From positions 8,928,001-8,992,000 of the forward strand of contig OZ234501.1 of NCBI GenBank assembly GCA_965153455.1: a stretch of 64,000 nt of DNA. Direction: 5' to 3'. Shown here piece by piece: positions 11,721-23,000 of this stretch (positions within the stretch are counted from its first letter, which is position 1; each line of letters starts with the position of its first letter). The notes beneath the pieces were generated by a model. It was not told where the DNA came from, ran no database searches, and worked only from the letters and a program-made list of their open reading frames with translations. This DNA comes from Sphagnum compactum. Taxonomy: Eukaryota; Bryophyta; Sphagnopsida; Sphagnales. A program made the position numbers and the translations under genes.

Positions 11721-13240
11721 TTTTGTAAAGAACTGCCCATTTATTTTCTTTGTTAATTTAGGACCCTCACCCACCAAAGATTTCACTGTACCTTCTGAAA
11801 TTGAGAAGACTTAGTATAGGTTGGCAACTATCCTTCCAGAAGTTATAAATTTGATTTTTCTTTTAACTTCTTTTTTTCTTTTTTAATATTTTCAGTTCTT
11901 TTTTAGTTTCCGCCCCCCTTCCCCCACCCCCCCCCCCTTTTTTTCAAATTCCTCAATTTAAATCTAATGTTTAAATACTTTGCAAATTTATTTATGAACC
12001 TTCCAAAAGTCTTCAAAAATTTGGGGTTAAATGACATTGCAACTAAAATCCAACTTTATATGCTACCAATTGTATGAAAATAAAAAATTGAAATCAATAT
12101 GCCAACTTCTCATGCCAACACCTATATGAAAGTTTGTAAACTGAAATCAATATCCTAACTTCTGATGCCAACAATTGTATGAACTATGAATCTTGTATAC
12201 TAAGATCAATAATTGTCCAAGCTATGAAATTACAACATGAATCCAAGCTCAAATATTTGAGTCTTAACCTCAATGCCATGCCAACAAGTATTATAAAATT
12301 TTAAAATTATCGAAAAATTCAAATGAAAAATTCAAATGAAGTTATTTAATATGAAATCTAAAAATCCCAAAAACATGAATCTAAAATCCTAAAATGTTGA
12401 AGATCAAAGCTAATGAAAAAAATCATAATGCATTCTTGTCCACCATATTTACTATCAAACCATGAACAATCTTGGAATCAACAAGTTGATCTTGATGGGA
12501 CAATTATGAAGATGGCTAAACACATGCCCAAAAGATGTGTTTGCATTCAACACCTCAAGCAATCGCTGATTATGAATTACCTTTATCTATTGCTTGTGCT
12601 TTGGAAGTTCCACATCAAACATGTCTAATATCTTGTTCTAAAAATTATCCTCAATATTAACATGTTGCAAACTTGGTTTTGGGGCTTATACCATCATATT
12701 TTCTTGAGTAGCATTGACATAATCAGTAGCTCCTAGGTAAGAACATTTGAATAAGTAAAAACCAAATCAATATGGTTATACTTCCTAAAAATACATAAAA
12801 ATTAGAAACCAAAAACAAAAAAAAAGATCAAAAAGGACAAATAATGGTTCTTTAGTCTTTTCAAATGTCTCTTTTTCTTCATTGAAAGTTTCATCGTATT
12901 AAAGAAAACAAGTGCCCTTCAATTCACCAAAAAAGATACATTGCAAAGCTTTGTTCTTTAAATGCCTATCAATTTGATTATACCTACAAACATACAACAA
13001 AACAATACATGAAAGCCTTGAATGAAGTCACAAATTAACAAAAGCAACAAATGAATTTCAAAACAAAATACAAAGCAAGAAAAAAATGGGAAGTAAGATG
13101 TAAGATCTTGATGATTTGTCACCTCCATATTGTATTTTCATGGAACAAGAGCTTCTTCGATTCAAATTATCCCAACCTGTAAGCCATTTTTGTTTGACAA
13201 ATTTTTTTCTTTCAAAGAATAAAATCACAAGTCAAATTGT
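11721..13240. other. AT-rich intergenic DNA with a poly-C tract
   Basis: No supported gene. A C-rich run with interruptions sits near 11912-11937. Near 12110-12190 the phrases 'TGCCAACAxxTATATGAA' and 'ACTGAAATCAATAT' recur loosely. Confidence 0.4.
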
Positions 13241-13570
13241 GAAAAATCAATCGTAATTGATTATGGCCAACCAAAAATGTAGTGAACCAACATCATCATT
13301 CTTCTTCCATTTAAGTTTGGGCCATAAAAACAATGAGCGAGGACTTGAGTTATCATTAGGCCAGACAATAGGATGTTGGTGGGATAATTTTTTGAAGGTT
13401 GCAATGACATCATCCATAAGGCAATCGACAAGAGGCCTATGCCAATTTGCTGAAAATTTTGTAATAATGATTCTCCAAAATTTAGAAACTCTTTGACAAA
13501 ATTTAAAAACCAAACTAATAGGCACTTACACCAAAGAAAACTCTTCAAAATCCACATTCTTGAGTTCATA
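13241..13570 (-). other. Overlapping minus-strand ORFs of uncertain meaning
   Basis: Two overlapping frames of 92 and 102 codons occur. One is Trp-rich (FWRIIITKFSANWHRP). They lie downstream, in the coding direction, of the recombinase-like remnant and could be a decayed continuation, but no motif supports that. Confidence 0.2.
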
Positions 13571-14035
13571 ATAGCTTCTTATGAAGAAATTCTTCATGCA
13601 AAAATACCCAAATCATAGACTGAGGCCAACAAGAAATGTTGGTTGACAAATTGGTTACATTAGCATCTTCTATTGTTCTTGAATAGAAAAGACATTAGAT
13701 TTCTTTATAGACTTCCCAAGACTAACATTAGAAACATGAAGTGTAGCTTCATCGCCCATTATCTTCATCTCAAATGGTACTTCAAATTAATAAAAACGTT
13801 GAAAGGAATTATCGAAATTACACCAATTTCCACAATCTAATGATTCTACCATTATTTAATAAGCCCACCAATATTTCTAAGTAAGGATTGGATGTTGTGC
13901 AATACAAAAAAAAAATTAAAAGAAAAACCTAATAAAAACATTCAATAACAAAATCACAAAATAGGAACTTGTAAAATGAAACAACAAAACAAAAAATAAT
14001 TCAAAAAGAAAAAAATAAAAGATTAAAATTCTTAC

Positions 14036-14702
14036 TTGGTAGGAAGGTATAGATTACCATTTTTTTTTGTGTCTTGAAGATTAAACAAAGATAACATATC
14101 CACAAGTCCCACTATAATGTGTTCACTTTTAGAGAAATTTGCAATGAACTTTTGTATATCATAACCTTGAAACTTCCTTAATTCGTTGAACACATATTTC
14201 ACCCATAGTTCCACATGTCTATTGGCCCTATGCCTTCCTTTGTTAATGTTGTTTAACTCAACGTCATCAATCTCTAGAAATTGAGCATTTGAAAAAACTT
14301 CACTAGAAGGAGAATCATAATTAAAAAGAATAACAATAATGTAATATAATTAGAAGGAATAACAACAATGCAATTTGACGTAGAAGCAAAAGAAATGGCA
14401 AAAAAATATTGATTACCAAAAGCATCAAATGGAAGTTTAGAGACGTCAAAATCTTCAACACCCAAGAATGGTGAATTAGGGCTATACAAGTTTGTAAAAA
14501 TATTAGGATCAACATCTACTTTAGTAAAGTGAGCAAAATCAACAAATTCATATAGTTGTAAGTATATGTCAAATCCATCATCAAACCACAAGATATCATC
14601 ATTTGCAAACTTACAAAGAAAAGGTGTGCATGGTGCAACATGGCTAGATCCAAATCTAGAAGCTTCAACATCAAAGAAAGGGTTGAGTTGACTAAATAAC
14701 AC
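14036..14702 (-). pseudogene. Possible Crypton/DUF3504-like recombinase remnant
   Basis: Two minus-strand exons join in phase: 14702(or earlier)-14417, ending FDAF plus one base before GTAATC, and 14273-14036, starting after TTTCTAG and ending before GTAAGA. The first is acidic and aromatic (DFDVSKLPFDAF). The second reads GRHRANRHVELW...VFNELRKF and then LVDMLSLF...TKKNGNLYLPTK. That matches, from memory of the family, the N-terminal SAM-like part of DUF3504/Crypton-derived tyrosine recombinases (leader-W...S...L..lL..F...vrKkdG.lY.p..). A further segment near 13860-13905 encodes LHNIQSLLRNIGGLI, like the next helix of that domain, then a stop. An upstream open segment (MNQLPKNF...) lies in another frame, so a frameshift near 14712 is likely. 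No catalytic Arg/His/Tyr segment was found. The call is tentative. Confidence 0.35.
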
Positions 14703-15360
14703 TTCATGAACAACTTAACCAATTCAATTCTAATAGGACTCACTACAAAGTTTTTTGGAAGTTGGTTCATCTTTATGAAACATTAAGAATTGTAATCGAT
14801 AATAGATAAAAAAGGAACAAAGAAAATGCTTAAGATGTTTTGGAAAAGAAAAAACAATAACAAGGGTGATAAATGCTAACAAAAATGTAGAAGGAAAAAA
14901 ACAGAAGTTTATAGGAGCTTCTAGTAGCAATGAGAAAGAAAATGACCATTTAACATGATGGCAACTTGAGTAATGTCACCCACTTGCAAAAATAAACATA
15001 AAAAAACAAACACCAAGGGAAAAAAAATAAAAATGTAATTGCAAGCATAGGTGCAAAAGTAGAAGATTAAATCACAATCTCGTGACACTGACAATGCAAA
15101 GGCAAAAAATAATAATAATAATAAAATAATTTTAATTTTTAAAAAAATGATAGTAACACATCCGCAGAAATAGATCATCACAATCTTGTGACAAGTGGCA
15201 ACAAGAGGTGCCGTGGTTTGGTTCTCAACCTCACAAACAAAACAAGGGTTGTGTCACACTGTGGCCTTGCCATTTACATTAACATTAGTTTGAACCCCGT
15301 GCCTAATGCACAGGTGTGTTATTTCAACAATGTTTGGTTCATGTTTTAGTTTTTTTAAAA
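14703..15360. other. AT-rich spacer with a short direct repeat
   Basis: No gene supported. ATCACAATCTCGTGACACT (about 15070) is repeated as ATCACAATCTTGTGACAAG (about 15177). A run of AAT trinucleotides at about 15108 is mirrored by TTA trinucleotides at about 15397. Confidence 0.4.
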
Positions 15361-16040
15361 AACTTTTATCTTTTTTATTTTTTATTTTTATGTGTTTATT
15401 ATTATTATTATTATTTTGTATAATAAAAATAAAGTGTTTCTTTTTCACTTTTGTATTTTTGTTTATTTGGATGCAAGTTTGAAGTTTGGAGAAAGAAGAC
15501 ACACCTCATTCTTTTTCAAATAGGGTTTTTCTTCATTATTATAAGTTTTATTTTTTCTTATTTTCTACTCTTTATTTGGTTTCTTCTTTTTTGTAATTTT
15601 TTTTCTTTAAAATGATTTTACTATATTTCCCTTTCCTTGTTTCATTTGTTTCCATTCCTTTTTTATAGTTTTTGTTTGTTTCATGTTTTAATTTTTGCTG
15701 TTCTTATTTTGTCTATATTCATTTTTTTTCTATTTTTATGCGTTTATTTATTTATTTAGTTTCTATTTTCTTTTCCAAAAAAATTCTAGTTTTTCTAATA
15801 TGTTTTATAATAAAAATAATTTAAAAAAACTTTTTAATTTTTGTTTGATTAGATGCAGGTTTGAAGTTTGGAAAAAGAAGACAAACCTCATTTTTTTTTC
15901 AAGTATGGTTTTTTTTCTCTTTCTTTTGCTCTCTGTTTTGTTTCTTATTTTTTGTCATCTATTTTTTAATTTTCTTTTAAGATTATTTTACTGTATTTCC
16001 CTTTTTTGTTTCATGTTTAAGTGTTTACAAAAAGTTTCTA
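15361..16040. repeat. T-rich tandem duplication, period about 382 bp
   Basis: ATGCAAGTTTGAAGTTTGGA at 15471 recurs as ATGCAGGTTTGAAGTTTGGA at 15853. It is followed in both by AAAGAAGACAxACCTCATT and later by ATTTTACTRTATTTCCCTTT. Both are preceded by TTTTTATGYGTTTATT and ATAATAAAAATAA. The flanking T-rich DNA aligns loosely, so this looks like an old head-to-tail duplication. Confidence 0.7.
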
Positions 16041-16306
16041 ATTGTTAAAATGTTTTTCTGTTATTATTTTTTTCTAGTTTTTCCCCCTTTTTAAATATAT
16101 ATTTGTTATGTTTGGATGGATGACGGGACGGATGACGGACGAAGGGATGGATGGAAATCTTCATTTCATCCCGAAGCTTCACGACCACGACGTCCTTTAC
16201 TATATAGAATGTATCTTAAGGCAAAAGAAGAATCACGAAAACTCAAATCCATGCAAAAATATAATCTTCCAAAAATCCTCTCAGAGAAACCAAAATCCTT
16301 CAAGAT

Positions 16307-17069
16307 ATCTACCTATGAAGGAAGGTAGTTTGTTTTGTTTTGTAGTTATGAGATCCACTGAACCGGGATGCTTCAGATCATGTTCTTGGTGTCTTTGGAA
16401 AGCTCTCGACGAGGAAGGGTGCATGGGCTTGGTTCCACGACGTTTGGACTTGCTGTGCAAAAGTTCTTGAATACTGAATGATTTTTTCACTGAAAATTAA
16501 ATTAAATCGTAGCTAAAAATTTCGGAGGAATTGGAACGTGCCTTTGGTGTTGTTGGAAGGGTTTAGATGAGCAGGATTTAATGGAAATTTATTTGGTAAT
16601 ATTTTGGATTCAGAATGTGGGAGATATTGATTTTTAAATGATATCTGCAGCTGAAAATTCAAATAAATTCCAAAAAACCAGGTTTTTGGAAGGAAAAATC
16701 AGTTGAGAACGTGGTAACACCAGAAGGCTTACCATTGAATTCAAGCATGATTTCCTTTCATATTTGGCTGTTTAAAAAATCGATACATACATTGCAAAAC
16801 AATGTTCACATGTTGAGTTTCCCTATTTTATAATGGGTTCACACTTGGGCCAACGCCACAGGCCACACTAGTTATAACTATATATAACTAATCTCAAGTT
16901 TCAACACAAGCCAACATATCCTCTTTCAAAAATCCTCATATAAAAAGTAGACCTATTACCTAGGGGCCAAATTCCCTTAAGATACTATACTCTATATTGA
17001 ATCTAAACACAATATCCTTGCCGTGGTAAGCACGGCCAATAAACAAACTACCTTCCTTCATAGATAGAT
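16307..17069. mobile_element. 763-bp element with 28-29 bp terminal inverted repeats
   Basis: The left end ATCTACCTATGAAGGAAGG (16307) and right end CCTTCCTTCATAGATAGAT (ending 17069) are inverted copies with one mismatch, and the match extends inward through GTAGTTTGTTT. The left 560 bp recur at 49,614-50,182 starting at exactly the same base, which supports 16307 as a true terminus. No transposase is encoded, so it is a non-autonomous element. No clear target-site duplication was seen. Confidence 0.65.
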
Positions 17070-17237
17070 TGGCAAGTTATGACTTCAGACCTACCACAGC
17101 TAAAATAGGAAATGTATCATGAAGTACCCCAAAAAAAAGGAAAAAAAATTCTCTGATGTAACACATTCCTCAATGAAACATGGTGAACATTCCTTCTCAA
17201 AAATGCGGGACCAAATGAAAAAGAGCTAAATCGTCCC

Positions 17238-17936
17238 TTAATCTCTGGACCTTCCAAGGAGACAATAGAAGTCGCTGCTGCTGGTGGCTCGGGGAAATGA
17301 GCCCACAGGGGAAATCCCGGGAAGTCCCCGCGAGAATAAGGCCGAGGGGATCCGGGAGAATGGGGTCGATTCGAGGATGCCAGGAAATGAGGTCCACGAG
17401 GAGAACCGGACAGAGTTGCCGGACAGAGAGGTGTTTGAGCTGACACAGACAATGCCGCTTGATGCACCTCCACGGTCGTTTGACGCAACGGAGCTTGGGG
17501 GATGTCCCTGATCGCCGCTTTCAGGAGAATTTGAGCCGACAGAACTGTCGCTCAGTGCACTAAGTCCAGGGTTGTTTGAACAAATGGAGCCTCCACCCCC
17601 AGAATTGTTTGATCCCGCAACAAAGCTTGAAGGACCGCTGCCTTCAACTCCAGGATTGTTTGAGTCAACGGAGCTGTCGCTTGGTGGACCTCTAGGGTTG
17701 TTTGAGCTGACAGAGCTTGGGGGATCCCGACCGCGACCCCTAGGATTATATGAGGCGACGGATCTGTCGCTTCGAGGGGTTGAGTTTGAATCGACAGAGC
17801 TGTTCCCTGCAATCTGTGCATTTACGGAGTTCGATCCACCAGAGGAACGCGTCCTAGTGGTGTCCACCTCGATCAGCTCCTGGATGAAACGGTTGATGTC
17901 CATGTCTAACCTAGTGTGCCGGCTGCTTGTAGACAA
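17238..17936 (-). CDS. Hypothetical Ser/Asn/Gly/Pro-repeat protein
   Basis: An open frame of 232 codons starts MSTSSRHTRLDMDINRF. It opens with a short non-repetitive segment (INRFIQELIEVDTTRTRSS), then irregular repeats of SSV.SNNPRG or DSSVDSNNPG, and ends in a Phe/Ser-rich tail. GC content is clearly above the surrounding DNA. The opposite strand is also open for 169 codons at 17572-18081 because the repeat unit lacks stops in several frames. The minus strand is preferred for its plausible start and non-repeat N-terminus. I recognise no family. It could be a first exon, a decayed repeat, or a retroelement piece; no membrane segment or signal peptide is evident. Confidence 0.3.
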   Translation of the reverse strand: MSTSSRHTRLDMDINRFIQELIEVDTTRTRSSGGSNSVNAQIAGNSSVDSNSTPRSDRSVASYNPRGRGRDPPSSVSSNNPRGPPSDSSVDSNNPGVEGSGPSSFVAGSNNSGGGGSICSNNPGLSALSDSSVGSNSPESGDQGHPPSSVASNDRGGASSGIVCVSSNTSLSGNSVRFSSWTSFPGILESTPFSRIPSALFSRGLPGISPVGSFPRATSSSDFYCLLGRSRD

Positions 17937-18215
17937 ACTGGATCACAATCAATTTCCACGTCCGGCCGCTTGTGGTTTTGAGCTCCAAGGATTTATACAT
18001 GCACACAAGAGTTTACGAATTAGCACAATAACTTTAACAACTTACAGCCCCTGCACAACACCAACAATGGATATTGCATGAGCTGGTCCCTTTTTTCTCT
18101 GGATTGGTTTGCAACCAGGGCCGTATAAAAACCATGGAGATGTCAAACAACTTGCAGGAATGATCATCCTAGTGCAATGGAAAGTTTGAGAAATATTTGA
18201 GCCAAACTACATTAC

Positions 18216-18284
18216 CTTCGACACCATCCGGTTCACCTCATGTGTCATCAACTGCTGCCGAGATTTGTTCATCAGCTCTTGCCT
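18216..18284 (-). CDS. Possible isolated 23-codon exon
   Basis: Between an AG acceptor (GGGGGTAG, 18285-18292) and a donor (AAG/GTAATG) lies a phase-0 segment reading RQELMNKSRQQLMTHEVN then RMVSK. The composition and splice borders look exon-like, and it is upstream on the same strand as the repeat ORF ending at 17,238. Another exon-like stretch (SSVEHLQAAAACYQTFL) lies near 18,370-18,430. I cannot assemble a full gene or name a family. Confidence 0.22.
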
Positions 18285-18440
18285 CTACCCCCAAAGTACC
18301 AGTAGTCTTTCCCGAGCAATCCACAAAACTTAGATAAAGAGTTGGTCCAGAATTTCAAGATCCACTACAAGTCTATTTCCACCAAAAAAGTCTGATAGCA
18401 TGCAGCAGCCGCCTGGAGGTGCTCAACAGAACTTGAATTC

Positions 18441-20048
18441 ACAAACCATGAATTTGTAAACAAGTGCATAAAGAATGAAATCCAGCATGCCATGCATCAT
18501 GGCCAAACCGATATAATTTATGCTTTGAAAACAATTTGGAGTGAAAAAAATTTAGCTTAGAAAGAAATTCAAGGTTTTAGATTTATACTTCATAAGTTGG
18601 GGCTTGTAGCGACTTCAATAACTTAATTCCGCATATTCTTACACCAACCATCTTCACAGCTTGTATCTCTTTCAATCCCGAGAGATTCTTAACAAATTCT
18701 TCACAAGTACTGTGTAGCGCCAAGTTGAGAATGCATCATGATGCAAATTAGGAAAATTAAGAGCGTGAAAGGGTGTGACCTTTGAAATGATGCCCTAGTG
18801 CACATTCCCTAACATAGAGGCTATTGTGAAGTAGACAGGTAGGTTGTAAACTTGAGTAGTAAATGACAAAATCGGCCCCCGCAGTTGATTCTGCAATCTA
18901 CAATGGGCCGTAAACCTGTCAAATCAGAGCAGCAGGTCTGGACCAGTGTTGGGTGGGTAGTGATTTTTTAAAAGATTATAAAATCCCAGGTATTCTATAT
19001 TTATACCTTTGGTTACCCTTTTGGGTAAAGTTTTGAATTTCTTAAAAAAATATTTCAGAATCTCCAGTTACAGTCCAATATATTTTTTCCAATTCATGGT
19101 GGTTATTGAGTTGTTATTGAAATGGATGCCATTTTGAGGACGATTACGGTTATGATTTCAAGAAAAACATATACATCAGAGAAATAACAAATTGGGAAAA
19201 ATCAATTAAGCTCAATTAGACAAAAATCAGAGCACATACACTAGAGAAATCAAATAGACAAAAATTAGAACTCAAAACTTATACACACAGAAAAAAAATT
19301 CAAACACACAAACTCAAAATGATGGCAGAAACTCTGAACCCGAAGAGTATTATCTAAGACACTAAAAGTCAGGCAAGCACTGAGGATTTCCTGCACTGAA
19401 AAAAATGTGCGGGTAAAAAGGTACTGAGTTTTACCCCAGTTCTATCATGATTGCTGATATTCACGGGTAAATGATCTAGATTGAGTTTTTACTATTTAGA
19501 TCTTGTCAGGTCAGGTTCTTGATACATGGTACCAAGAACCTGCGGTTTTAACACTTGGATCCAGGTACCTGCACAACACTGGTCTGGACCCTTACATGTA
19601 GGGGATCATTAGGTCCAAAGAGGGTTCCCTTTTTTATCCTCCAGAGAGTGCCTGATTCACTCCAGCTCCAATGATAGACTCCCATAGAAATCAAAACTCT
19701 CATAACAGTTTGGCACACACAGAAGATGTGTTCCCAACAAAAAATTATCAAGAAAATTCCACCAAGATTATTCAAAAGACTTTGAGGACAGAATATTTCA
19801 AATCCTCCGATTTTGTCACAAACATCCTCAAAAACATCTCTCCACATGCAAGAGAACACCTCCTGCATAAATCATCTTTCCAGAACAAAAGGTCAAGAAA
19901 GAGTGCAAATCCAAAATCACACATGGTGCAAAAAAAAAAACCTGAAGGTTTGCCATTCCTGTATTATAGCTTTCACATCCTCTGTATTCCTGTGCTCGAT
20001 CATAGCACCCTATTCTCACAGTCAAGCTAGTGTAATCTAATGGGCACT
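18441..20048. other. Intergenic and 3' flank of CLPB3
   Basis: No supported gene. The last few hundred bases (about 19.6-20.05 kb) should contain the CLPB3 3' UTR, but no canonical poly(A) signal can be assigned with confidence. ORFs on the opposite strand here have no recognisable domain. Confidence 0.4.
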
Positions 20049-23000
20049 CTATTGACCACCCTTGGCATAGGCATAAGGATCAGCATCAGACTGCTCAGGT
20101 ACCACTTCAGGCACATGCAACTTATGAAAACTCAACTTCTGCTGTGGCAGATTACCACCAGCAACAGCGGTAAGATCAGTATCTACCAGCACAGTATCTT
20201 CTTCCTTATAGTCTCCTCTCAATATACCCCTTGCTAACTCATTCTCTATACTTTGTTGAATTACTCTTTTTACAGGTCTGGCTCCATAATTGGGATCATA
20301 TCCCATACTGCCCAGGAGATGCACTGCACTTTCACTCACCTGCAGATTGATTTTCCGGTCCTTGAGCCGCTTCTGTACCCGCTCCAACTGTATAGAGAGA
20401 AAGGAAAAGAGAGATTTCAAAATTAGCAATCAGGACAAATCAAAACACAAAAGAAAGAAAGATCCCATCCAACATCAAACTCACTACATGAACTATGCTT
20501 TTGCTAACGTTTGCAAAAGTGAAGAATCACAAGATGACAACAAGAAGATGCACATAGCCACTTCACAATGGACAACAGGGTTATGTGGAAAAGGATTTAA
20601 GATCTTGAACAGGGACTAAAAAATTTCCAGCAGGAGGGTGAAAGTAAATTACCTGAAGTTTAACAATCTTACTGATCTGCTCTCTGTCAAGCGGTTGAAA
20701 CACTATGTACTCATCAATCCGGTTCATGAACTCTGGTCGGAAGGTCATCCTTGCAGCATCCATGACACGAGCTCTCATTGCCTCATATGCCTCCTCTTTG
20801 CTGAGACCAGCAGAAGAATCAGCACTATTCAACACATATTGAGAACCTACATTTGATGTCATTATTATGACAGTGTTCGTGAAGCTCACTTTCCGACCCT
20901 GTGAATCTGTCACCCTACCATCATCCAAAATCTGGAGAAGGATGTTGAAGACATCTGAGTGGGCTTTCTCTATCTCGTCAAAAAGGACTACAGCATAGGG
21001 CCTTCTTCGTACCACTTCAGTCAACTGACCACCTTCCTCATAACCCACATAACCAGGAGGTGCCCCAACCAACCGGGACACTGCATGCTTTTCCATGTAC
21101 TCGCTCATGTCTATCCTCACCAAAGCATCCTCAGTGTTGAAAAGGTAAGATGCCAAAGCTTTGGCCAGCTCCGTTTTGCCAACACCAGTTGGACCCATGA
21201 ACATGAAACTTGCAATTGGTCTAACAGGATCCGAGAGACCTGCCCTTGAACGCTGAATAGCTTCAGCAATGGACTTGACTGCAGGGTCTTGGCCAACAAC
21301 ACGCTTATGAAGCTCATCATCAAGATGGAGAAGCTTTTCTCTCTCTGATTGCTGAAGCTTGGAGATAGGGATCCCTGTCCACTTGCTCACAATCTCTGCA
21401 ATATCACTTCCAGTGACTTCTTCACGGAGCATGGACTTGCCTGTGTTCTGATACTCATCAAGAGCTTTTTCAGCTGCTTCCAGCTGCCTCTGTAGGGTCA
21501 TCAAACTTCCATACTTGAGCTCTGCCGCCCGGTTCAGATCATAGTCCCGTTCTGCTTGCTGTATCTCAAGATTCACTCTGTCAACCTGTCATGTTTACTC
21601 ACAAAGTCAGAAGCTACATCACAGACATTTATATGAGACATATTCTTAACAATCTAGCCAAATTTGCCTTCAAGAAGCAGCCAGACATCCTGTGCAGGCT
21701 CAGCCACCCTCTGTACAAGAGCTATGTCTATAACCCCCACAGAACCTCAACACCATTCTCCATGCAGGTGAAAGACCTTTGCTGAGGAAAAACCAGAGCA
21801 GCATCCTATAGCATAAGGAGAAGCTAAGGTACACCCCCCAATGTTTGGTGTCAACATACCTCTTCTTTGATGGATTGGATGCGAGTCATAACCGATTTCT
21901 CATGCTCCCACTGATCAGTTAACTCCTTTTGTCTTGTCTTCAGCCATTCAATCTCTGTGACGAGGCGACCAAGACGGTCACGGGAGGCCTTGTCAGTGTC
22001 ATTCTCAAGTGACAACCTCTCCATCTCTAATTTCAACACTGACCGGTCTATTTCATCAAGCGCTGTTGGCTTTGATGTTATCTCCATCTTCAACTTTGCA
22101 GCCGCTTCATCCACTAAGTCAATAGCTGTTGATAAGGCAAGGACAACCTCCTGTTAGATTTATTGTCTCAAATGATCCTGAAATATCTTGCACAGTAATC
22201 AGTGTCCGGCAGGTGACAGATGAGGTGAGGAGAGTGTAGAAGATGTTACAAACAAATCAAAACAGAGGAATATTGAACAGGAATATGGACCTTTGTCAGG
22301 AAGAAACCGGTCACTGATGTAACGATCGGCAAGCACAGCAGCCTCCACTAAGGCACTATCAGAAATCCGAACACCATGGTGAAGCTCATAGCGCTCTCGA
22401 AGCCCTCTGAGAATAGATATGGTGTCCTCTACTGAAGGTTGATCTACATAAACTTGCTGAAAACGCCTTTCTAAGGCAGGATCCTTCTCAATGTACTTCC
22501 TATATTCATCCAATGTTGTGGCTCCAATACAACGAAGCTCTCCTCGTCCTAACATAGGCTTCAATAAGTTGCCAGCATCCATAGCCCCACTTGTAGCACC
22601 TGCAAGTAAAAGAAGCACACAGCTAAGATAACTTGTTTTGATACACTGGTTCCTCAAGAGATGTTGTATCCATTCATGTAACCCTGCACCATATTTCACC
22701 TGGCAATTTGATGTGCACTAGAAACTTGAATAATGAAATAAACATAAGACAAAGACCTGCAAAAATGAACTGTCATACATACCTGCACCGACCACTGTAT
22801 GAATCTCATCAATGAACAATATAATTTGACCATCAGAGTCTGTTACTTCCTTAAGAACTGCTTTCAGGCGATCTTCAAACTCTCCCCGGTACTTGGCACC
22901 AGCTATTAATGCTCCCATATCCAGTGATATTAACTGTACCAAACCCACAATAACAATTTCAGCAAGAAAACTCAGCCTACTCTATAGGTAAATCTGAACT

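Noticed and set aside
16108-16470. 120-codon plus-strand ORF starting MFGWMTGRMTDEG
   Set aside because: It crosses the left end of the TIR element and is built partly from a GGATGGATGACGG simple repeat, so it is not a continuous gene.
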